From: Juglans regia
Taxonomy: Eukaryota; Streptophyta; Magnoliopsida; Fagales; Juglandaceae
Length of the DNA: 64,000 nt
Reading direction: 5' to 3'
Assembly: GCF_001411555.2 (NCBI RefSeq)
Contig: NW_023362480.1
Coordinates: 1 to 64,000 of the forward strand
Under the pieces are notes generated by a model, which was given only the letters and a program-made list of their open reading frames with translations, had not been told where the DNA came from and ran no database searches. The position numbers were made by a program, and so were the translations under genes. Shown piece by piece: positions 1-11,175 of the stretch. Each line of letters starts with the position of its first letter. Within the stretch, counting starts at the first letter, position 1.

Positions 1-585
1 TCTCCTTATGGTAATCATATACATTCCTAGACCCTTGTGTAAGATTTTGAAGTTTTTGGTAGAGGTCTCTATTGTAGTGGCTAGGTACAAATCTCCGCTT
101 CATGATAGTTTCCAACTCTCTCCATGTTTCTACAGGCCTCTCAAGATTCCTCCTCCTATTGGTTACTAATTGATCCTACCAAACAATTGCATAATCAGTG
201 AACTCAATTACAGCAAACTTCACATTCTTCTCCTTAGAGTAATTATGACAATCAAACACCAACTCTATTCTTTTTTCACACTCTAAATAAATTTCAGGGT
301 CAATTCTACCTTGGAAAGATGGTATTTTCATTTTGATGCTCCCAAGGTTCTTATCTACTCCATCTCGACCCCCTGAGTTTGCCCTAAGCCCTCTTCCATG
401 TCCAACTCCTCTATGTCCACCCAATCCAACTTCAAATGTTAAGCCTTCCTCATCCTCACCAAACTCTCCATTCTTATACCCATTCTCAATTCTAGGCTCA
501 CGTCGCCTCCTATCTCTCTTACATCGCCTCCTATCCCTCACTTCACCCAACACAAATGATGAGTTATCTTTTGGTGATGAGACAT
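1..585 (-). pseudogene. gag: gag fragment of B0, internally deleted
   Basis: The frame encodes the family gag matrix/capsid region, including the block around KIPSFQG, the YLE(W/C)[14 protein letters not shown] segment and FTDYAIVW, then continues off the window. The expected start is the ATG at 583-585 (MSH), but a deletion joins the first codons out of frame to the VLGEVRD segment, so translation from that ATG stops after about 15 codons. A second change near 175 ends the open stretch. It is a dead copy; a structural Gag role is known for the family only. Confidence 0.8.
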
Positions 586-1012
586 CATAATATGCTGCGC
601 AAAAAGAATGTTAGTGGAAAACCTCACACACTCCCTTACGTGTTTACACTCGAATAATGGTACTCTACTCGTGTTTCACTCTTAGTGGCTTTTTCCCGAT
701 AATAGTCTCACACTCTCTTGCCTTTTACCTCAAGAGTTTTCCCACTCAAGTCCTTTCAGAACTAAATGAACTCAATCAAGACAAGACAACCTTGTTTTAT
801 CCCAACTAAGAATTAGATCCAGGAAACAAGAACAAGAGAAACATGAAGGAATAAAAATGACACGAGAATCAATGAAGTCATACGAATCAAAGAGTAACAA
901 TAAGACAAGATACCAACTTTAGTGATGTATGCAGCAGCCCCTTTGATGATAAGGTTTAATCAACAAATTCCTTTCTTTCTCTTTGTTGTAACTATGTAGC
1001 AACTTTGAATAT

Positions 1013-1087
1013 ATTTTTTTTTTTTTCTTTCGAATTTTCTTTTCTTTTCTTTTCCTTTCCTTTCTTTTCTTTTCTTTTCTTTTCTCT
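1013..1087 (-). repeat. GAAAA-type purine tract in B0 leader
   Basis: On the minus strand this is a run of GAAAA/GGAAAAG units followed by an A-run. The same tract sits at the same place in the leaders of B1, B4, B5 and B6 and, in altered form, B2. It is a low-complexity microsatellite carried by the element; its length differs between copies. Confidence 0.85.
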
Positions 1088-1420
1088 AATTCATCCACAA
1101 ACAGCAATATTCAATTGTGAAAACCAACCAATTGAATTCAAACACACAAGCATGGACAATGAAGTAGAAGAGAATCAATGGAACGACACTTCAAGCAATT
1201 AACAAATTTAGAGATGCAGGAAACCCTAGAATTTTGAAACCCTAGGTGATGGAAATTTCAGCAAAACCCAAAACCTTAAGAATTTTGGTTGGCTACTTTT
1301 TGTTTCTATTTTTATTTTTTTGGCAACCCTAGAATAGTGAAGCCCTAGAATTAAATTTAAGGATGCTAGAATTAAAAGATAGAATCAGACCTGATTAGAA
1401 ACCTTGCTCTAAATACCAAA

Positions 1421-2136
1421 TGATATGAACCCGCGGGAATAAAATCCTTTGAACCCACAATCAAATTGAAAACTCTCCAGGAAAGCCAAAATCAAGTCAA
1501 TGGATGGAAAACCTAGACCCGATGAGAACATGTTTCAAGAACCTAGATTATATTAAAATCTAGACCCATTGAAGAACCCGTCTCAAGAACCCAGATTACA
1601 AAGGAGGAACGCCACAAATGTTGTGATTTACCTTTGATAAGTTCAAAAGTTCAATTAAGAACAAGAGAAGTAAAACTCAACTCACAATGAATAAATTCAT
1701 CAAATTTCATAAACTGATTAGAATGTGGCTACATTGAGTATTTAAAGCAAAACCTAATGAAACCCTAGCCAAAATAAACCCTCATCTTCCAAAAGTGCCC
1801 CTGGATGAACAGTGCGTGCTACAGTACTCAGCTACAGTAACCCTAACACTAGTTCAATAAAATAATAACTTTCCCAGCATGCCCTTGCATAGGCCCCCTT
1901 AAGTGCTTCCCATAAAAAACTCAATTATTCTAAACTAATAAAATAAGTTCTTTAAATGAATTAAATAAGACGAAAGCCTTCAAGTGCCCAAAGCCTTTTA
2001 AGTCATGTTGCCCTTTCCATAGCTTATCAAATGAATCAAAACTGAATCTTCATTCTTTAAGCCCTTGAACTTGTAAATTGACTCATCTGGAACTTGCAAC
2101 ATATCTTTAAGACTAGGCCCACCTTAGTTCTCATCA
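1421..2136 (-). repeat. 5' LTR of B0 (716 bp)
   Basis: Ends are TGAT...CATCA on the plus strand, the family terminus. It is preceded (to the left) by TGGTATTTAGAGC read on the minus strand, a degenerate tRNA-Met primer site. The LTR carries repeated CTACAGTA/ACTGTAGC motifs and a TTTAAATACTC TATA-like box, as in other B LTRs. It is about 60 bp shorter than B1's LTR (776). Confidence 0.85.
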
Positions 2137-3117
2137 CATGGGTAGACATATCTATGGACTTTGTTTTGGGGCTGCCTAGGACCAAAAGGGGTAGAGATTC
2201 TATTTTTGTGGTTGTGGATAGATTCAGTAAGATGGCACATTTCATTCCATGCCATAAAACAGATGATGCCACAAACATAGCTGACTTGTTTCTCCAAGAG
2301 ATAGTGCGACTCCATAGTGTACCTAGGAGTATTGTTTCAGATAGGGATGTTAAATTCCTTAGCTACTTTTGGAAGGTGTTGTGGGGGAAATTGGGTACTA
2401 AGCTCTTATTTTCCACTACTTGTTATCCGCAGACTGATGGTCAGACTGAAGTATTTAATAGGACTTTAACTCAGCTTTTACGCACTGTTGTTCATAAGAA
2501 TTTAATAACTTGGGAGGATTGTTTGCCATTTATAAAGTTTGCATATAATAGGACGATGCATACTACTACTTCATACTCTCATTTTCAAATTGTTTATGGA
2601 TTTAATCCACTTACTCCTTTGGATTTGATGCCTTTACCTGTTGATGGCAGGAGTAGTTTGGATAGACAAAAGAAGGCGGAATTGGTGAAGTCACTTCATG
2701 AGTGGGTACGGCTTCAAATTGCCTAAAAGAATGCGTGTCATCTTTGAACCAGGAGATTGGGTTTGGGTTCACATGCGCAAAGAAAGATTCCTAGCCCATA
2801 GAAGGACTAAGTTGCATCATCGAGGAGATGAACCTTTCCAAATTCTTGAGAAAATTAATGATAATGCATATCAAGTGGATCTTCCAGGTGAGTATAAAGT
2901 TTCTGCAACTTTCAATGTTTCTGATCTTTCTCCTTTTGATGTAGGTGAAGATTCGAGGTCGAATCCTTTTAAGGAGAGGGGGAATGATAGGAACCAAGGT
3001 GGGCCTACTCTTAAAGATCATTTGCAAGTTCCAGATGGGCCAATTACAAGATCAAGGGCCAAGGGCCAAGAAGATCAAGGAAGCAATGCAAGGATTGGTG
3101 CAATCCACTTGGGATGA
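2137..3117 (+). pseudogene. pol: C0 pol, integrase core to C-terminus (broken)
   Basis: Begins mid-integrase at [13 protein letters not shown] (first catalytic Asp), followed by SDRDVKFLS (second Asp), QTDGQTEV (Glu), the [13 protein letters not shown] segment, and the GPF-type module EPFQILEKINDNAYQVDLPGEY. The frame is interrupted near 2724: a C-to-T stop and a deletion of about 35 bases remove the stretch corresponding to NERVVSQANKG in C4, so the C-terminal half is in another frame. The frame then runs past the LTR start (2985) into the LTR to 3117, as in family A. The N-terminal part is displaced by B0. Catalytic residues remain, but the copy cannot make a full integrase. Confidence 0.85.
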
Positions 3118-3751
3118 AGTCAGCAAGAGCCCAACGCTGAAGATGGGTTTGAAAGAAGAAGAACCAGTTTTGATCCACTTGATTCAAGTTGTTATTGGAG
3201 GCTTCCAATTTGTTTAAATGATTTATTTTATTATTTCTTATGAATTATGATTTTGGGAAGGCCTTGTATTATGGCCAAGGGCTTATTTGGAAATCTACTT
3301 TTTAAGAACTAGGATTTCATCAATTTATTCTAGGGGTTACTGTAGCCACGCATAGTGTAGCCAGTACTGTTCATCAAGGGTAATTTTGGATAAAATGGGC
3401 TTTATTTTGGCTAGGGTTTTGATTAGATTTGGGTTTAAAAACTCTTTGTAGCGTCATTTGAGGGGTTAGACAATATTAAATTTTATTTGTGAGTTGAGTT
3501 TTTTCCTCTTGTTCATGATTGAACTCTTGAACTTATCGAAGGTAAATCACAACCTTTGTGGCGTTCCTCCTTTGTAATCTGGGTTCTTGAGATGGGTTCT
3601 TCAACGGGTCTAAATTTTGATATAATCTAGGTTTTTGAAACAAGTTCTCATCGGGTCTAGGTTCTCCATCCGTTGACTTGATTTTGGCTTTCTTGGGGAG
3701 TTTCAAATTGTTTGTGGGTTCAAGGGATTTCATTCCCACGGGTTCATATCA
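2985..3751 (+). repeat. 3' LTR of C0 (767 bp)
   Basis: Starts TGATAGGAACCAAGG directly after the polypurine tract AAGGAGAGGGGGAA and ends GGGTTCATATCA. It contains the ACTGTAGC-type motifs near 3350, a TTTAAAAACTC TATA-like box near 3437, and a CAAAGGT/ACCTTTG hairpin near 3535 (one base of the stem is altered here). Next to it is gag sequence of another C element (C1), so C0 was nested in C1; the right-hand flanking bases are CTTCG. Confidence 0.85.
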
Positions 3752-3940
3752 CTTCGGTTTCTAGCACTACTTGGCAGTCAAAGTGGGATAGGAATGATCC
3801 AGCTGAAGTAAAGAGAAAGACTGAACCTCCTAAGGGAAAATATGAGGGAACTAGCAACGAACCCAAGGTAGAAAGAATCCCAACCTCCACAGAATAGAGA
3901 TATTAAATGTTTTAAATGTTTGGGTTCAGGGCACATTGCT
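3752..3940 (+). pseudogene. gag: C1 gag fragment up to the zinc knuckle
   Basis: Encodes the SVSSTTWQSKWDRNDPAE linker of family C gag and the first half of a CCHC knuckle (CFKCLGSGHIA). A 4-base insertion near 3875 shifts frame. The codons after GHIA are displaced 2.9 kb by D1 and resume at 6832. The upstream part of C1 gag lies beyond C0, outside the window. Confidence 0.8.
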
Positions 3941-6831
3941 TGTAACGCCCCGATCCCGTAGGTCCGAAGAGTTTGCTTTTAACACTTAATATCAACTTCA
4001 ATAACACAACTATAAAATCCAGAAAACTCCATAAAATGTCAATTCATTAAATCCACTCAAATATATATGTTCCTTCATGGGGACAACAAAGAAATTCTCA
4101 ATAACATAAATTAAAAACTCTCCAAAACTCGAAATTATCCTTAACTCATCAAATCAAAATAACCAAAAATAAATCAATTTACTAATTTCCTACTCTTGTT
4201 CTCCAGCTGAATCATCAAAGTTATCTGAAAAATAATTGGAGATAAGGGGTGAATTATGAACAACTCAGTAAGTAGAGGACATATACTAGTGTGTAAACAT
4301 GAGCATTTATAAAGTTCAGAATCCTGAACAAAATATTTTCTTTCAGAATGCAGAATCAGAATATTGAATTCAAAATGCAGCGTCAGCGCATGTTATCAAA
4401 AATATCAAAGCGAAAGTCCGAAAAATATTCATAATCAAAATCCCTTTGGCATAGCATAAACTGAAACATCACATCTTATCTTATCACATCAGAACAAATA
4501 CCATGTTTAACCCTCGTGGTAGGGTTGTGCAAATCCCGGTAGCTTACCGAGTAGAAACATAATGTGAATCTTCTAAAGTACTTTGGCATAACATATCTGA
4601 TTTATCATCATCATCATATCAGAGCATCATATTAGAACAGAGACCATGTTTAACCCCTGTGGTCGGGTTGGCATTTGCAGATAACCAAGCAGATGCATAT
4701 CAGAACTGAAACAGAATACCACCATTCTTTCCTGTGGACAGGCCATATCATATTGGAACAAAAGCCATGTAAAACCCCCCGTGGTGGGGTCTCTAACTAA
4801 ACAGTGCAGAAATAGAATCAGATGTAGAACCAGATAGTCATGCCAAAGGTTTTCAAATGCCACATCTTATCAAAACAGAGTACTGAACAGAATTAGAACA
4901 AAACAGAATCAGATCACAAAAACACAATTTAAGCACAAAATTTCATATTCGCTTTCTTTTGCAAAGTTTAGAAATAAAATGTCAAAAATAGGCTCATGTC
5001 TACACCAGTCATGACAAAAATACTTTCTTCTTAAATAGAATCTCATGAGTAATCCAGAACAAATAACTGAGGTAGTTCAATTTTATTTTCATAACCAAAT
5101 ATGTAAAGTCTAGCATAGGAACCCCACTTACCTGGACTTTTTAGCTTTTCAGAATTTTCCTAAAAAATGTCGAATAATTAACAATCGGCGCCTATAAAAA
5201 TAATCAAGTAATTCCCGTAAATTTCCAATCAACCACGTAGTTCGATATTTAAACCTAAAATACTAAAAGAACCAATTTTAAATCCACAAAACCTAAAATT
5301 CTCAAAATTCCTAAAATATCATCATTTTCTAAAACCATCAATATCCACTTAATTCCTCTCACTATTATACTCTAAGTCATTTCTAAATTGCATAACAACA
5401 TTATACTAAATACAACTATGCCACAAAAATACATCTCTAGTTTAAAAAAATTCTCTTAACATAATTATACAAAACTGATTAAAAGTTAGGAAGTAAAAAT
5501 TTCATTTTATAAAAAAAGACTAATTAGTTTCTCTTTAAAGATCTCTAAATAAAATTTTGCACTTACTATGTACTTCTTAAAATTTACATATTTTCACTAA
5601 TAATATCTCAAATCTTTCTCTATTTCCTTTATAAAATGTTGTATTTTAAAACAAAACCTACTAATATATATAGACCAAAACATGATAAACCCTATAATTA
5701 GTCTGATGATAAGGGTAATTTAGGGATTAAACAAAACACATAAGGACCCTTTCGGAAATGACAGGTTCATATATATCACAATATAAATTCGTATGGAGCC
5801 ATACTCACCGAGCAATGGGGGGCACGGAGGCGACTAGCTGGGCGGTTGTTTACGGTGGTGGGGGTGGCGGCAGAACAATGATTACAGAGAGAGATTGAGA
5901 GAGAGAACGGAAGAACGGCGAGGAGGCCGTGGCACTCTGAGAGTTACCAGTAGGGACGCAGCGTGATAGGAGTGGCGTGAAGTGACCATCGGAGTTCTCT
6001 ATGCCGGTGGTAACTACGTGGAGACGCTGGCACCGTGTGTGGTGGCTTTGAATGACAAGGGCACTGGCTGTGCATTGCTCTGTTTCCGGGGGCTAAAGTA
6101 GGGGAGTTTTCGGTTCACTATGTAGGTGGTTGTTCTCGGCACTGTGATGGTGGTGCAGTGGTGTACGGCAGAGGAGCTGGAGCTCCAGTGATGGTTAAGT
6201 GGTGGTGGCGCACGGCGAGATGGAGCCGCGATCCGTGGAGAATGCAATTCAAGCACGGGTTGCGTCGATTTTTGTATGGGGGTATTGAGAGTTCTAGGCG
6301 GTGCAATGGCTGTGGCGTACGACGAAGTAAGGTCTGCTCATGGTGGGCCTACTCTAATGAGAACGATCCTGTTGCGAAAGGGGCCTTCCTGTGAGGTTGG
6401 CGTGGTGTTTTCCAAATGGGGGAGGACCAGGCTGGGCTGTTTGCAAAGAGGAGTTGGTTGGGGAGCGACGGGGAGAAGGCTGAGGAGGGCAGCAACTATG
6501 TTTCGGCTGTGGCAAAATGAGAGGAGAGGGGGAAAAAGGAGAACGGCTAAACTAGGTTTTTGTCGAGAAATGAAGAATGTGTGTATTTATATGTGATGTG
6601 AAAGCCCTAGAGAGATGATGGAGACGTGCATGTAAATGAAAAACAGAGTCGTGCGTGTGCAAGGAGTGGATAAATAAAAAATACACCAGAGACGTGCAAG
6701 ACCATGCATGTCGTGGACGAGAGGAAGACTTAGGGGTGAAAAAGAAAATAGACAGAAAAAAAAGACGTACGGGGAAATTAACGTGGGAAAAAAAAATAAA
6801 AAATTGAGCTTGATTGGGTCTGCGTATTACA
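3941..6831 (+). mobile_element. D1: 2.9-kb TGTAAC...TTACA insertion, probably a long solo LTR
   Basis: Interrupts C1 gag inside the zinc-knuckle codons. Ends are TGTAACGCCCC and TATTACA (TG...CA). Flanks TTGCT (3936-3940) and ATGCT (6832-6836) are a 5-bp target duplication with one mismatch. There is no convincing protein frame. The left 1.9 kb is AT-rich; 5800-6550 is G-rich with GA runs. A TATA-like stretch lies near 6580, about 250 bases from the right end, which is where an LTR promoter would be; the related copy D2 has a clean TATATAAAG at the equivalent place. A solo LTR is therefore my preferred reading; a non-coding LARD-like element is the alternative. Confidence 0.7.
4495..4790 (+). 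repeat. degenerate hairpin repeats inside D1
   Basis: Three diverged repeats, spaced about 120-140 bases, each centred on CCATGT(T/A)(T/A)AA followed by a short hairpin with GTGGT in the loop: stems AACCC/GGGTT near 4510 and 4650 and ACCCC/GGGGT near 4773. The stem sequence changes but pairing is kept. Confidence 0.6.
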
Positions 6832-8514
6832 ATGCTTCTCAATGTCCAAATAGGAGGGTGATGATTATGCGTGACAATGGAGAGGTGTTGACTGAGAGTG
6901 AGGATGATAGTGATGAGGTGCCCGAGTTGGTTGATGCTAGTGATGATGATGGAGAGGTATACCCCGGGATAGGTGAGTCTCTTGTTGCCAGGCATGCTCT
7001 CAATGCACACATTAAGGTGGATGATGCAAAGCAACAGAGAGAGAACATTTTCCATACTAGATGCCATGTCAACAATAAGGTATGTAGTATGATCATTGAT
7101 GGAGGAGTTGTACTAATGTGGCTAGCACTACTTTGGTTGAGAAATTGAATTTACCAACCTTTAAATACTCTAGACCATACAAATTGTAGTGGTTGAATGA
7201 TTGTGGGGAGGTTAGGGTGGATAAACAAGTATTAGTTACTTTTTCTATTGGGAAGTATCAGGATGAGGTGCCTTGTGATGTTGTGCCTATGCATGCTGGC
7301 CATATTTTGTTGGGGAGGCTGTGACATATTAGGAGGGTGACACATGATGTGTTCAAAAACATGTACAACTTTGAAATAGAGGGTAAAACAATTAAACTTG
7401 CTCCTTTAACTCCAAGCCAAGCCTATGAGGACCAACTGAAATTGAAAAGTGAGGTTGCTCAAAAAAAAAGAAGTGAAAATGAGAGTGATCAAAAGAGAAA
7501 GAGTGAAAATCATAGTGATAAAAAAAAAAAAAAAGAGTGAAAAAGTGATTGAGCATAAAAGAAAAAGTGAAAAAAAAAAAGTAGAGAGGTGGCTGAGAGT
7601 AAAGAAAAAAGGGTGGAGCCACAAGAGAAAAAAAAAGAGTCTGCAGAGAGAAAAGGAAAGGCAAAAGTGAGTTTCTATGCAAGAGAGAGTGAGGTTAAGA
7701 GGGCTTTCTTCATAGATCGCCATATGATTTTTCCTGTCGATAAAGAGTCTTATCTTACTCTTGATGAAACTAACTAGTATCTTCCAAGTTTGGTTGTTTC
7801 TTTGTTGCAAGAGTTTGAGGATGTATATCCGGAGGAGATGCCAAATGAGTTGCCACCATTAGAGGCATTGAGCACCAGATTGATTTTGTGCCCGGGGCTA
7901 CTATTCCAAACCGACCAGCCTATAGGAGTAATCCAGAGGAGACAAAAGAACTTCAGAGACAGGTTGAGAATTTGATGAGCAAGGGGTACGTGAGGGAGAG
8001 CATGAGCCCTTGTGCAGTACCAGTGCTACTATTGCCAAAGAAGGATGGGACGTGGAGGATATGTGTTGATTGCAGGGCGGTCAACATTATCACGGTAAAG
8101 TATCGCCATGCCATTCCAAGATTGGATGATATGCTTGATGACTTGAATGGCTCATATATTTTCAATAAAACTGATCTTAAAAGTGGGTACCATCAAATTA
8201 GAATGAAAGAGGGTGATGAATGGAAAACTGATTTTAAGATTAAGTAGACTAATGAACCATGTCCTACGTGCATTCATAGGCAAATTTATGGTTGTGTAGT
8301 TTGATGATATATTAGTGTACAACAAGGACTTAAATGAACATATTGAGCATTTGAGATATGTGTTTGATGTGTTGAGATGTGAAAAGTTGTATGCTAATTT
8401 CAAGAAATGTGCCTTTGCATGGAAAAAATTCTTTTCCTTGGCTATGTTGTTAGTACAAAAGGTATTAAGGTGGATGAAGGGAAAGTCAAGGCCATCAAGG
8501 AGTGGCCAACGCCT
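6832..8514 (+). pseudogene. gag-pol: C1 gag end, protease and partial RT (broken)
   Basis: Resumes the knuckle (SQCPNRR), then the acidic linker SEDDSDEVPELVDASDDDG and the protease region NNKVCSMIIDG, where a base loss in the active-site codons shifts frame (about 7100). The LAPLTPSQAYEDQLKL block and a Lys/Glu/Ser-rich linker follow. RT motifs present include [41 protein letters not shown] and [15 protein letters not shown]. About 100 bases are deleted near 8247 (the [18 protein letters not shown] block), and the catalytic Tyr codon before FDDI is a stop (about 8300). It ends abruptly at the satellite. Clearly dead. Confidence 0.85.
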
Positions 8515-8862
8515 CTTAGGGTATGTATGCCCCAACGGGGGGAGAATCGGAGTAACTCTTATTTTTACCACTTTGCACATTCTTAGTAAGAAACCCATTT
8601 GAGGGCAAAGTGGCAAAAATGAAAGGTTGGAGTTTTTTGCTCACGGGCTTCCTATAGTACTACCATGACCTTAGGGTATGTATGCCCCAACCGGGGGCGA
8701 ATCCAAACAACTCTTATTTTTGCTACTTTGCCCATGCTTAGTAGGAAATCAATTGAGGACAAAGTGGCAAAAATAAGAGGTAGGAGTTTTTTGCTTGCGG
8801 GCTTCCTATGGTACTACCATGACTTATTGATATGAACCGGGGTGAATCGGAGCAACGCTTAT
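8515..8862 (+). repeat. satellite-like tandem repeat, about 155-bp unit
   Basis: Two head-to-tail units (8515-8669 and 8670-8822) start CTTAGGGTATGTATGCCCC and end TACTACCATGAC; a short third, degenerate unit runs to 8862. A second, more diverged locus is at 41847-42164. The unit has no coding sense and shares nothing obvious with the LTRs. A 155-bp monomer is in the size range of plant centromeric satellites, but two units are not proof of an array. Confidence 0.75.
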
Positions 8863-9660
8863 TGATATGAACCCGTGGGAATGAATTCCCTTGAACCCAC
8901 AATTAATTTGAAAACTCCCCATGAAAGCCAAAATCAAGTCAAGGATGAAGAACCTAGACCCGATGAGAACTTGTTTCAAGAACCTAAATTATATTAAAAT
9001 CTAAACCCATTGAAGAACCCAGATTACAAAGGAGAAACGCTACAAAGGTTGTGATATTTACCTTTTATAAGTTCAAAAGTTCAATTAAGAACAAGCGGAG
9101 TAAAACTCAACTCACAACGAATAAATTTATCAAATTTCAAAAACTTCATAAACTAATTAGAATGAGGCTACATAGAGTATTTAAAGCAAAACCTAAGGAA
9201 ACCCTAGCCAAAATAAACCCCCCATCTTCCAAAAGTGCCCCTGGATGAACAGTGCCCCCGCTACAGTGCTGCGCTACAGTAACTCGGCTACAGTAACCCT
9301 AACCCTAGTTCAAAATAAAGTAATAACTTTCCCAACATGCCCTTGCATAGGCCCCCTTAAGTGCTTCCTATAATAAACTCAATTATTCTAAACTAATAAA
9401 ATAAGTTCTTTAAATGAATCAAATAAGTTGTAACCCTTCAAGAGCCCAAAGCCTTTAAGTCTTGTCGTTGCTCTCTTCCGTAGCTGATCAAATGAATTAA
9501 AACTGGATCTTCATCCCTCAAGCCCCATCTTGAATGTTGGGCTCTTGCTAAACTTGTCTCAAGTGAATTGCATCAGTCATTGCATTGTCTCCTTGATCTT
9601 CCTGGCCGATCTGGAAGTTGCAAATGATCTTTAAGACTAGGCCCATCTTGGTTCCCATCA
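8863..9660 (-). repeat. 3' LTR of B3 (798 bp)
   Basis: TGATATGAACCCGTGGG...GGTTCCCATCA on the plus strand, i.e. a complete B-type LTR in reverse. It is followed at 9661 by TTCCCCCTCTCCTC, the reverse complement of the family polypurine tract, which fixes it as the 3' LTR of a minus-strand element. Confidence 0.85.
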
Positions 9661-9878
9661 TTCCCCCTCTCCTCAAAAGGATTCGACCTCGAATCTCCAC
9701 TTGGTTCAAAGGGAAAATGGTTAGTAACATTGAAAATAGTAGAAACATGATACTTACCTAGAAGATCCATTAGATATGCATTTTCATTAATTTGTTCAAG
9801 AATTTGGAATAGACCATCCAAGCTACTCCTATCGTTAACTGGTAAAGACTTTAAATCTGAATGAGGAAACGGATTAAG
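9661..9878 (-). pseudogene. B3 fused frame, C-terminal part
   Basis: Minus-strand sequence encodes DLKSLPVNDRSSLDG, LFQILEQINENAYLMDL and NVTNHFPF, the terminal part of the family B frame (a remnant of the integrase GPF module), directly upstream of the B3 LTR. The rest of B3 resumes at 14802, beyond a nested C LTR and B2. Confidence 0.8.
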
Positions 9879-10103
9879 TGATAGGAACCAAGGTGGGCCT
9901 ACTCTTAAAGATCCTTTGCAAGTTCCAGATGGGCCAATTACAAGATCAAGGGCCAAGAAGATCAAGGAAGCAATGCAAGAATTGGTGCAATCCACTTGGG
10001 ATGAAGCCAACAAGAGCCCAACACTCAAGATGGGTCTGAAAGAAGAAGAACCAGCTTTGATCTACTTTATTCAAGCTGCGGAAGACATGACTTAGAGATA
10101 CGG
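9879..10103 (+). repeat. nested family C LTR, left part
   Basis: TGATAGGAACCAAGGTGGGCC start, matching C0's LTR. Interrupted after GAGATACGG by B2 (10104-14189) and resumed at 14195. It encodes the LTR-borne pol tail (GPITRSRAKKIKEAMQ-type) in one frame. No internal C sequence is attached, so this is a solo LTR or a recombination product. Confidence 0.8.
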
Positions 10104-10425
10104 TGATGGGAACCATGATGGGCCTAGTCTTAAAGATCACGGAGACAATATTGAATTTTATTTGTGAGTTGAGTTTTCTCCTCTTGTTCTTGATTGAACT
10201 CTTGAACTTATCAAAGGTAAATCACAACCTTTGTGGCGTTCCTCCTTTGTAATCTGGGTTCTTGAGACGGGTTCTTCAACGGGTCTAGATTTTAATATAA
10301 TCTAGGTTCTTGAAACGAGTTCTCATCGGGTCTAGATTCTCCATCCTTGACTTGATTTTGGCTTTCTTGGGGAGTTTTCAAATTGATTGTGGGTTCAAGG
10401 GAATTCATTCCCACGGGTTCATATC
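10104..10425 (+). repeat. 5' LTR of B2, U3-deleted (322 bp)
   Basis: Starts with 45 bases of B-type U3 (TGATGGGAACCATGATGGG), then jumps at AGACAAT to C-type sequence TATTGAATTTTATTTG and continues to GGTTCATATCA. About 450 bases present in other LTRs, including the ACTGTAGC motifs and the TATA-like box, are absent. The 3' LTR (13867-14189) has the same structure with about two or three mismatches, so the short form was present when B2 integrated. Confidence 0.9.
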
Positions 10426-11175
10426 ATTTGGTATTCAGAGCAAGGTTTCCAATCAGGTCTTATTCTATCTTTTATTTCTTGCATATTTAATTCTAGGGTG
10501 TCATTGTTCTAGGATTGATTACAAAAAAAAAATAGTGGTGGTTAGTAGGGTTGCTGAAATTCATTGTTCTAGGGTTTGTGTTGGCTGAAATCTCTTGTTC
10601 TAGGGGCTGCCGTATATCATTTGCCCAAGGGTTTTTGAGTTATTGTTAGGGTTTTTCTCAACTGCTTATTCTTGATTGTGATCAAATCAGTTGGTGAAAG
10701 GAAAAGAAAAGAAAAGAAAAGAAAAGAAAAGAAAGGAAAAGAAAAAAAAAAATCGTGAAAAAAAAAAAAAAAATTCGAGATTTTTTTTTTCCTTGATCCT
10801 TATCATCAAAGGGGGTGATTCTAGTTGATATCTTGTCTTATTGCTACTGTTTCATTCGTATAATTTTCTTGATTCACGTGCCATTTTTTTTTCATTCCTT
10901 CCGTGTTTCTCTTGTTCTTGTTTCTTGGACTTAATTACTAGTTGGGATAAAACAAGGTTGCTTTGTCTTGATTGAGTCAATTAGTTCTTAAAGAACTTGA
11001 GTGGGAAAACTCTTGAGGTAAAAGGCAAAGAGAGTGTGAGACTATTATCGAAAAAAAGCCAATTAAGAGTGAAACACGAGTGGAGTGTCATTATTCGAGT
11101 GTAAACACGTGAGGGAGTGTGTGAGGTTTACTTTTTTTTTTTTGCCACTAACTTTCTCTTGTGTAGCGCCTAATA
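10426..11175 (+). other. B2 primer site and leader
   Basis: TTTGGTATTCAGAGCAAGG follows the LTR: a tRNA-Met primer site with one extra T compared with the canonical TGGTATCAGAGC. The leader contains a purine tract (10697-10775, GAAAA units then A-runs). The leader text (GCTGAAATTCATTGTTCTAG) matches C3 rather than B4/B5, supporting a C-derived 5' half. No open frame of note lies here. Confidence 0.75.

Larger units (their letters stand above)
1..2136 (-). mobile_element. B0: family B LTR retrotransposon, 5' part, cut by window start
   Basis: Read on the minus strand this is 5' LTR (2136 to 1421), tRNA-Met-like primer site, an 830-base leader with a purine tract, and the start of gag running off the window. 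The right flank (from 2137) is integrase coding sequence of another element (C0), so B0 was inserted into C0 pol. The five flanking bases there are CATGG; the other flank lies outside the window, so the target duplication cannot be confirmed. The same arrangement is seen in complete copies B1 and B5. Confidence 0.85.

Noticed and set aside
1005..1202. 65-codon Phe-rich frame at the B0 leader
   Set aside because: Translation of the purine/pyrimidine tract on the wrong strand.
5880..6600. Possible exon or small protein frames in the G-rich part of D1
   Set aside because: Short, overlapping frames on both strands with no domain and GA/TC simple sequence; the related part of D2 does not keep them.
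3941..6831. D1 as a DNA transposon
   Set aside because: Ends are TG...CA without long terminal inverted repeats and the duplication is 5 bp; this fits an LTR better than hAT (8 bp), Mutator (9 bp) or CACTA (3 bp).
8515..8862. CRISPR-like array
   Set aside because: Units are 155 bp, directly adjacent, without spacers, in a plant nuclear context.
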